Shown one piece after another: positions 51,878-62,045 of a stretch of DNA of 64,000 nt. Position 1 is the first letter of the stretch, and each line of letters opens with the position of its first letter. Below the pieces are notes generated by a model. That model searched no databases. It worked only from the letters and a program-made list of their open reading frames with translations, and had not been told where the DNA came from. Both the position numbers and the translations under genes were made by a program. Source of the stretch: Hippasteria phrygiana (taxonomy: Eukaryota; Echinodermata; Asteroidea; Valvatida; Goniasteridae); the NCBI GenBank assembly GCA_037893225.1, contig JAZGUH010000369.1, forward strand, positions 62,001 to 126,000, given 5' to 3'.

Positions 51878-54800
51878 TCCATACCCCAGGGAATTTGACA
51901 GGCATGGAGCAATACATAAAAGGTAATCTGCACACAGATGGTGGCCGGGAAGAAAATAAACATTGCGAGGTTTGAATTTTCTCCACAAGTGTTAACTCTA
52001 AGAAGCCGCCGATAATTGCAACATGTAGCGCCAGATCTAAGCTATCCATACATGTCAAAATTACTGAATTTGGTTGATATTTCATGCAATTATGAATGAG
52101 TAAAGCAAGTCCATACCCCAGGGAATTTGACATGCATGGAGCAATAAATAGAAGGTAATATGCACACAGATGTTGGCCGGAAAGAAAATATACATTGCGA
52201 GGTTTGAATTTTCTCCACAAGTTTTAACTCTAAGAAGCCGCCGATAATTGCAACATGTAGCGCCAGATCTAAGCTATCCATACATGTCAAAATTACTGTA
52301 TTTGGTGTATATTTCATGCAATTATGAATGAGTAAAGCAAGTCCATATCCCAGGGAATTTGACAGGCATGGAGCAATACATAAAAGGTAATCTGCACACA
52401 GATGGTGGCCGGAAAGAAAATAAACATTGCGAGTTTTGAATTTTCTCCACAAGTGTTAACTCTAAGAAGCCGCCGATAATTGCAACATGTAGCGCCAGAT
52501 CTAAGCTATCCATACATGTCAAAATTACTGAATTTGGTTGATATTTCATGCAATTATGAATGAGTAAAGCAAGTGCATACCCCAGGGAATTTGACATGCA
52601 TGGAGCAATACATAGACTGTAACATGTACACAGATGTTGGCCGGAAAGAAAATAAACATTGCGAGGTTTGAATTTTCTCCACAAGTGTTAACTCTAAGAA
52701 GCCGCCGATAATTGCAACATGTAGCGCCAGATCTAAGCTATCCATACATGTCAAAATTACTGAATTTGGTTTATATTTCATGCAATTATGAATGAGTAAA
52801 GCAAGTCATACCCCAGGGAATTTGACAGGCATGGAGCAATAAATAAAAGGTAATCTGCACACAGATGGAGGCCGGGAAGAAAATAAACATTGCGAGGTTT
52901 GAATTTTCTCCACAAGTGTTAACTCTAAGAAGCCGCCGATAATTGCAACATGTAGCGCCAGATCTAAGCTATCCATACATGTCAAAATTACTGAATTTGG
53001 TTGATATTTCATGCAATTATGAATGAGTAAAGCAAGTCATACCCTAGGGAATTTGACAGGCATGGAGCAATAAATATAAGGTAATATGCACACAGATGTT
53101 GGCCGGAAAGAAAATAAACATTGCGAGGTTTGAATTTTCTCCACAAGTTTTAACTCTAAGAAGCCGCCGATAATTGCAACATGTAGCGCCAGATCTAAGC
53201 TATCCATACATGTCAAAATTACTGAATTTGGTTGATATTTCATGCAATTATGAATGAGTAAAGCAAGTCATACCCCAGGGAATTTGACAGGCATGGAGCA
53301 ATAAATAAAAGGTAATCTGCACACAGATGGTGGCCGGGAAGAAAATAAACATTGCGAGGTTTGAATTTTCTCCACAAGTGTTAACTCTAAGAAGCCGCCG
53401 ATAATTGCAACATGTAGCGCCAGATCTAAGCTATCCATACATGTCAAAATTACTGAATTTGGTTGATATTTCATGCAATTATGAATGAGTAAAGCAAGTC
53501 ATACCCTAGGGAATTTGACAGGCATGGAGCAATAAATAGAAGGTAATATGCACACATATGTTGGCCGGAAAGAAAATAAACATTGCGAGGTTTGAATTTT
53601 CTCCACAAGTTTTAAATCTAAGAAGCCGCCGATAATTGCAACATGTAGCGTCAGATCTAAGCTATCCATACATGTCAAAATTACTGAATTTGGTTGATAT
53701 TTCATGCAATTATGAATGAGTAAAGCAAGTCATACCCCAGGGAATTTGACAGGCATGGAGCAATAAATAAAAGGTAATCTGCACACAGATGAAGGCCGGG
53801 AAGAAAATAAACATTGCGAGGTTTGAATTTTCTCCACAAGTGTTAACTCTAAGAAGCCGCCGATAATTGCAACATGTAGCGCCAGATCTAAGCTATCCAT
53901 ACATGTCAAAATTACTGAATTTGGTTGATATTTCATGCAATTATGAATGAGTAAAGCAAGTCATACCCTAGGGAATTTGACAGGCATGGAGCAATAAATA
54001 GAAGGTAATATGCACACAGATGGAGGCCGGGAAGAAAATAAACATTGCGAGGTTTGAATTTTCTCCACAAGTGTTAACTCTAAGAAGCCGCCGATAATTG
54101 CAACATGTAGCGCCAGATCTAAGCTATCCATACATGTCAAAATTACTGAATTTGGTTGATATTTCATGCAATTATGAATGAGTAAAGCAAGTCATACCCT
54201 AGGGAATTTGACAGGCATGGAGCAATAAATATAAGGTAATATGCACACAGATGTTGGCCGGAAAGAAAATAAACATTGCGAGGTTTGAATTTTCTCCACA
54301 AGTTTTAACTCTAAGAAGCCGCCGATAATTGCAACATGTAGCGCCAGATCTAAGCTATCCATACATGTCAAAATTACTGAATTTGGTTGATATTTCATGC
54401 AATTATGAATGAGTAAAGCAAGTCATACCCCAGGGAATTTGACAGGCATGGAGCAATAAATAAAAGGTAATCTGCACACAGATGGTGGCCGGGAAGAAAA
54501 TAAACATTGCGAGGTTTGAATTTTCTCCACAAGTGTTAACTCTAAGAAGCCGCCGATAATTGCAACATGTAGCGCCAGATCTAAGCTATCCATACATGTC
54601 AAAATTACTGAATTTGGTTGATATTTCATGCAATTATGAATGAGTAAAGCAAGTCATACCCTAGGGAATTTGACAGGCATGGAGCAATAAATAGAAGGTA
54701 ATATGCACACATATGTTGGCCGGAAAGAAAATAAACATTGCGAGGTTTGAATTTTCTCCACAAGTTTTAAATCTAAGAAGCCGCCGATAATTGCAACATG

Positions 54801-55115
54801 TAGCGTCAGATCTAAGCTATCCATACATGTCAAAATTACTGAATTTGGTTGATATTTCATGCAATTATGAATGAGTAAAGCAAGTCATACCCCAGGGAAT
54901 TTGACAGGCATGGAGCAATAAATAAAAGGTAATCTGCACACAGATGAAGGCCGGGAAGAAAATAAACATTGCGAGGTTTGAATTTTCTCCACAAGTGTTA
55001 ACTCTAAGAAGCCGCCGATAATTGCAACATGTAGCGCCAGATCTAAGCTATCCATACATGTCAAAATTACTGAATTTGGTTGATATTTCATGCAATTATG
55101 AATGAGTAAAGCAAG

Positions 55116-58100
55116 TCATACCCTAGGGAATTTGACAGGCATGGAGCAATAAATATAAGGTAATCTGCACACAGATGGTGGCCGGGAAGAAAATAAACAT
55201 TGCGAGGTTTGAATTTTCTCCACAAGTGTTAACTCTAAGAAGCCGCCGATAATTGCAACATGTAGCGTCAGATCTAAGCTATCCATACATGTCAAAATTA
55301 CTGAATTTGGTTGATATTTCATGCAATTATGAATGAGTAAAGCAAGTCATACCCCAGGGAATTTGACAGGCATGGAGCAATAAATAAAAGGTAATCTGCA
55401 CACAGATGGAGGCCGGGAAGAAAATAAACATTGCGAGGTTTGAATTTTCTCCACAAGTGTTAACTCTAAGAAGCCGCCGATAATTGCAACATGTAGCGCC
55501 AGATCTAAGCTATCCATACATGTCAAAATTACTGAATTTGGTTGATATTTCATGCAATTATGAATGAGTAAAGCAAGTCCATACCCCAGGGAATTTGACA
55601 TGCATGGAGCAATAAATAGACGGTAACATGTACACAGATGTTGGCCGGAAAGAAAATAAACATTGCGAGGTTTGAATTTTCTGCACAAGTTTTAACTCTA
55701 AGAAGCCGCCGATAATTGCAACATGTAGCGCCAGATCTAAGCTATCCATACATGTCAAAATTACTGAATTTGGTTGATATTTCATGCAATTATGAATGAG
55801 TAAAGCAAGTCATACCCCAGGGAATTTGACAGGCATGGAGCAATAAATAAAAGGTAATCTGCACACAGATGGAGGCCGGGAAGAAAATAAACATTGCGAG
55901 GTTTGAATTTTCTCCACAAGTGTTAACTCTAAGAAGCCGCCGATAATTGCAACATGTAGCGCCAGATCTAAGCTATCCATACATGTCAAAATTACTGAAT
56001 TTGGTTGATATTTCATGCAATTATGAATGAGTAAAGCAAGTCATACCCTAGGGAATTTGACAGGCATGGAGCAATAAATAGAAGGTAATATGCACACAGA
56101 TGTTGGCCGGAAAGAAAATAAACATTGCGAGGTTTGAATTTTCTCCACAAGTTTTAACTCTAAGAAGCCGCCGATAATTGCAACATGTAGCGCCAGATCT
56201 AAGCTATCCATACATGTCAAAATTACTGAATTTGGTTGATATTTCATGCAATTATGAATGAGTAAAGCAAGTCATACCCCAGGGAATTTGACAGGCATGG
56301 AGCAATAAATAAAAGGTAATCTGCACACAGATGGAGGCCGGGAAGAAAATAAACATTGCGAGGTTTGAATTTTCTCCACAAGTGTTAACTCTAAGAAGCC
56401 GCCGATAATTGCAACATGTAGCGCCAGATCTAAGCTATCCATACATGTCAAAATTACTGAATTTGGTTGATATTTCATGCAATTATGAATGAGTAAAGCA
56501 AGTCATACCCCAGGGAATTTGACAGGCATGGAGCAATAAATAGAAGGTAATATGCACACAGATGTTGGCCGGAAAGAAAATAAACATTGCGAGGTTTGAA
56601 TTTTCTCCACAAGTTTTAACTCTAAGAAGCCGCCGATAATTGCAACATGTAGCGCCAGATCTAAGCTATCCATACATGTCAAAATTACTGAATTTGGTTG
56701 ATATTTCATGCAATTATGAATGAGTAAAGCAAGTCCATACCCCAGGGAATTTGACAGGCATGGAGCAATAAATAGAAGGTAATATGCACACAGATGTTGG
56801 CCGGAAAGAAAATAAACATTGCGAGGTTTGAATTTTCTCCACAAGTTTTAACTCTAAGAAGCCGCCGATAATTGCAGCATGTAGCGCCAGATCTAAGCTA
56901 TCCATACATGTCAAAATTACTGTATTTGGTTTATATTTCATGCAATTATGAATGAGTAAAGCAAGTCCATACCCCAGGGAATTTGACAGGCATGGAGCAA
57001 TACATAAAAGGTAATCTGCACACAGATGGTGGCCGGGAAGAAAATAAACATTGCGAGGTTTGAATTTTCTCCACAAGTGTTAACTCTAAGAAGCCGCCGA
57101 TAATTGCAACATGTAGCGCCAGATCTAAGCTATCCATACATGTCAAAATTACTGAATTTGGTTGATATTTCATGCAATTATGAATGAGTAAAGCAAGTCC
57201 ATACCCCAGGGAATTTGACATGCATGGAGCAATAAATAGACGGTAACATGTACACAGATGTTGGCCGGAAAGAAAATAAACATTGCGAGGTTTGAATTTT
57301 CTCCACAAGTTTTAACTCTAAGAAGCCGCCGATAATTGCAACATGTAGCGCCAGATCTAAGCTATCCATACATGTCAAAATTACTGAATTTGGTTGATAT
57401 TTCATGCAATTATGAATGAGTAAAGCAAGTCATACCCTAGGGAATTTGACATGCATGGAGCAATAAATAGAAGGTAATATGCACACAGATGTTGGCCGGA
57501 AAGAAAATATACATTGCGAGGTTTGAATTTTCTCCACAAGTTTTAACTCTAAGAAGCCGCCGATAATTGCAACATGTAGCGCCAGATCTAAGCTATCCAT
57601 ACATGTCAAAATTACTGTATTTGGTTTATATTTCATGCAATTATGAATGAGTAAAGCAAGTCCATACCCCAGGGAATTTGACAGGCATGGAGCAATAAAT
57701 AGAAGGTAATATGCACACAGATGTTGGCCGGAAAGAAAATAAACATTGCGAGGTTTGAATTTTCTCCACAAGTTTTAACTCTAAGAAGCCGCCGATAATT
57801 GCAACATGTAGCGCCAGATCTAAGCTATCCATACATGTCAAAATTACTGAATTTGGTTGATATTTCATGCAATTATGAATGAGTAAAGCAAGTCCATACC
57901 CCAGGGAATTTGACATGCATGGAGCAATAAATAGACGGTAACATGTACACAGATGTTGGCCGGAAAGAAAATAAACATTGCGAGGTTTGAATTTTCTCCA
58001 CAAGTTTTAACTCTAAGAAGCCGCCGATAATTGCAACATGTAGCGCCAGATCTAAGCTATCCATACATGTCAAAATTACTGAATTTGGTTGATATTTCAT

Positions 58101-61100
58101 GCAATTATGAATGAGTAAAGCAAGTCCATACCCCAGGGAATTTGACATGCATGGAGCAATAAATAGACGGTAACATGTACACAGATGTTGGCCGGAAAGA
58201 AAATAAACATTGCGAGGTTTGAATTTTCTCCACAAGTTTTAACTCTAAGAAGCCGCCGATAATTGCAACATGTAGCGCCAGATCTAAGCTATCCATACAT
58301 GTCAAAATTACTGTATTTGGTTTATATTTCATGCAATTATGAATGAGTAAAGCAAGTCCATACCTCCAGGCATGGAGCAATAAATAGAAGGTAATATGCA
58401 CACAGATGTTGGCCGGAAAGAAAATAAACATTGCGAGGTTTGAATTTTCTCCACAAGTTTTAACTCTAAGAAGCCGCCGATAATTGCAACATGTAGCGCC
58501 AGATCTAAGCTATCCATACATGTCAAAATTACTGAATTTGGTTAATATTTCATGCAATTATGAATGAGTAAAGCAAGTCATACCCCAGGGAATTTGACAT
58601 GCATGGAGCAATAAATAAGAGGTAATCTGCACACAGATGTTGGCCGGAAAGAAAATAAACATTGCGAGGTTTGAATTTCTCCACAAGTTTTAACTCTAAG
58701 AAGCCGCCGATAATTGCAACATGTAGCGCCAGATCTAAGCTATCCATACATGTCAAAATTACTGTATTTGGTTTATATTTCATGCAATTATGAATGAGTA
58801 AAGCAAGTCCATACCCCAGGGAATTTGACAGGCATGGAGCAATACATAAAAGGTAATCTGCACACAGATGGTGGCCGGGAAGAAAATAAACATTGCGAGG
58901 TTTGAATTTTCTCCACAAGTGTTAACTCTAAGAAGCCGCCGATAATTGCAACATGTAGCGCCAGATCTAAGCTATCCATACATGTCAAAATTACTGAATT
59001 TGGTTGATATTTCATGCAATTATGAATGAGTAAAGCAAGTCCATACCCCAGGGAATTTGACATGCATGGAGCAATAAATAGAAGGTAATATGCACACAGA
59101 TGTTGGCCGGAAAGAAAATATACATTGCGAGGTTTGAATTTTCTCCACAAGTTTTAACTCTAAGAAGCCGCCGATAATTGCAACATGTAGCGCCAGATCT
59201 AAGCTATCCATACATGTCAAAATTACTGTATTTGGTGTATATTTCATGCAATTATGAATGAGTAAAGCAAGTCCATATCCCAGGGAATTTGACAGGCATG
59301 GAGCAATACATAAAAGGTAATCTGCACACAGATGGTGGCCGGAAAGAAAATAAACATTGCGAGTTTTGAATTTTCTCCACAAGTGTTAACTCTAAGAAGC
59401 CGCCGATAATTGCAACATGTAGCGCCAGATCTAAGCTATCCATACATGTCAAAATTACTGAATTTGGTTGATATTTCATGCAATTATGAATGAGTAAAGC
59501 AAGTGCATACCCCAGGGAATTTGACATGCATGGAGCAATACATAGACTGTAACATGTACACAGATGTTGGCCGGAAAGAAAATAAACATTGCGAGGTTTG
59601 AATTTTCTCCACAAGTGTTAACTCTAAGAAGCCGCCGATAATTGCAACATGTAGCGCCAGATCTAAGCTATCCATACATGTCAAAATTACTGAATTTGGT
59701 TTATATTTCATGCAATTATGAATGAGTAAAGCAAGTCATACCCCAGGGAATTTGACAGGCATGGAGCAATAAATAAAAGGTAATCTGCACACAGATGGAG
59801 GCCGGGAAGAAAATAAACATTGCGAGGTTTGAATTTTCTCCACAAGTGTTAACTCTAAGAAGCCGCCGATAATTGCAACATGTAGCGCCAGATCTAAGCT
59901 ATCCATACATGTCAAAATTACTGAATTTGGTTGATATTTCATGCAATTATGAATGAGTAAAGCAAGTCATACCCTAGGGAATTTGACAGGCATGGAGCAA
60001 TAAATATAAGGTAATATGCACACAGATGTTGGCCGGAAAGAAAATAAACATTGCGAGGTTTGAATTTTCTCCACAAGTTTTAACTCTAAGAAGCCGCCGA
60101 TAATTGCAACATGTAGCGCCAGATCTAAGCTATCCATACATGTCAAAATTACTGAATTTGGTTGATATTTCATGCAATTATGAATGAGTAAAGCAAGTCA
60201 TACCCCAGGGAATTTGACAGGCATGGAGCAATAAATAAAAGGTAATCTGCACACAGATGGTGGCCGGGAAGAAAATAAACATTGCGAGGTTTGAATTTTC
60301 TCCACAAGTGTTAACTCTAAGAAGCCGCCGATAATTGCAACATGTAGCGCCAGATCTAAGCTATCCATACATGTCAAAATTACTGAATTTGGTTGATATT
60401 TCATGCAATTATGAATGAGTAAAGCAAGTCATACCCTAGGGAATTTGACAGGCATGGAGCAATAAATAGAAGGTAATATGCACACATATGTTGGCCGGAA
60501 AGAAAATAAACATTGCGAGGTTTGAATTTTCTCCACAAGTTTTAAATCTAAGAAGCCGCCGATAATTGCAACATGTAGCGTCAGATCTAAGCTATCCATA
60601 CATGTCAAAATTACTGAATTTGGTTGATATTTCATGCAATTATGAATGAGTAAAGCAAGTCATACCCCAGGGAATTTGACAGGCATGGAGCAATAAATAA
60701 AAGGTAATCTGCACACAGATGAAGGCCGGGAAGAAAATAAACATTGCGAGGTTTGAATTTTCTCCACAAGTGTTAACTCTAAGAAGCCGCCGATAATTGC
60801 AACATGTAGCGCCAGATCTAAGCTATCCATACATGTCAAAATTACTGAATTTGGTTGATATTTCATGCAATTATGAATGAGTAAAGCAAGTCATACCCTA
60901 GGGAATTTGACAGGCATGGAGCAATAAATAGAAGGTAATATGCACACAGATGGAGGCCGGGAAGAAAATAAACATTGCGAGGTTTGAATTTTCTCCACAA
61001 GTGTTAACTCTAAGAAGCCGCCGATAATTGCAACATGTAGCGCCAGATCTAAGCTATCCATACATGTCAAAATTACTGAATTTGGTTGATATTTCATGCA

Positions 61101-62045
61101 ATTATGAATGAGTAAAGCAAGTCATACCCTAGGGAATTTGACAGGCATGGAGCAATAAATATAAGGTAATATGCACACAGATGTTGGCCGGAAAGAAAAT
61201 AAACATTGCGAGGTTTGAATTTTCTCCACAAGTTTTAACTCTAAGAAGCCGCCGATAATTGCAACATGTAGCGCCAGATCTAAGCTATCCATACATGTCA
61301 AAATTACTGAATTTGGTTGATATTTCATGCAATTATGAATGAGTAAAGCAAGTCATACCCCAGGGAATTTGACAGGCATGGAGCAATAAATAAAAGGTAA
61401 TCTGCACACAGATGGTGGCCGGGAAGAAAATAAACATTGCGAGGTTTGAATTTTCTCCACAAGTGTTAACTCTAAGAAGCCGCCGATAATTGCAACATGT
61501 AGCGCCAGATCTAAGCTATCCATACATGTCAAAATTACTGAATTTGGTTGATATTTCATGCAATTATGAATGAGTAAAGCAAGTCATACCCTAGGGAATT
61601 TGACAGGCATGGAGCAATAAATAGAAGGTAATATGCACACATATGTTGGCCGGAAAGAAAATAAACATTGCGAGGTTTGAATTTTCTCCACAAGTTTTAA
61701 ATCTAAGAAGCCGCCGATAATTGCAACATGTAGCGTCAGATCTAAGCTATCCATACATGTCAAAATTACTGAATTTGGTTGATATTTCATGCAATTATGA
61801 ATGAGTAAAGCAAGTCATACCCCAGGGAATTTGACAGGCATGGAGCAATAAATAAAAGGTAATCTGCACACAGATGAAGGCCGGGAAGAAAATAAACATT
61901 GCGAGGTTTGAATTTTCTCCACAAGTGTTAACTCTAAGAAGCCGCCGATAATTGCAACATGTAGCGCCAGATCTAAGCTATCCATACATGTCAAAATTAC
62001 TGAATTTGGTTGATATTTCATGCAATTATGAATGAGTAAAGCAAG
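55116..62045 (+). repeat. 30-monomer HOR, copy 2 (6,930 bp)
   Basis: Thirty monomers follow the order of 48186-55115 with two compensating changes. The monomer equivalent to 50036 is missing: the unit at 56734 has the head of 49804 and the gcagcatg, tgtattt tail of 50036. One extra F is present at 57893. From about 51427/58357 to 54884/61814 the two copies match at every diagnostic position I checked, including both deletions. A private ctgcacaag replaces ctccacaag near 55683. Confidence 0.92.
58357..58577 (+). repeat. 221-bp monomer, second copy
   Basis: It repeats the 11-base deletion monomer of 51427-51647 at a distance of 6,930 bases, followed by the same 230-bp monomer. Sharing two independent deletions shows this segment was duplicated as a block. 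Confidence 0.93.

Larger units (their letters stand above)
49804..52805 (+). repeat. Divergent core of the 30-mer, copy 1
   Basis: Thirteen monomers start at 49804, 50036, 50268, 50500, 50732, 50963, 51195, 51427, 51648, 51878, 52110, 52342 and 52574. Ten are 232 bp, one 231, one 221 and one 230. Variants largely restricted to this core and its copy include gcagcatg near 50177, tgtatttggtttat, the trio cataccctaggg with gcaaatcc at 50036, gtccatatcc at 52342, gagttttga near 52431, ggtgtat near 52306, and gtgcatacc with tagactg at 52574. It is the least homogenised part of the window. Confidence 0.9.
48186..55115 (+). repeat. 30-monomer HOR, copy 1 (6,930 bp)
   Basis: Thirty monomers start with B-A-F-A-D-A-D2, pass through twelve or more divergent units (49804-52805), and end with two five-monomer units C-A'-E-A*-x (53037 and 54192). 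The divergent core has actgtatttggtttat in place of actgaatttggttgat, aatacata, aatatacatt, a 221-bp monomer and a 230-bp monomer. The same private features return 6,930 bases to the right. The first B (48186) is unusual: ccccaggg with tataagg and gcgtcag. Confidence 0.92.
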
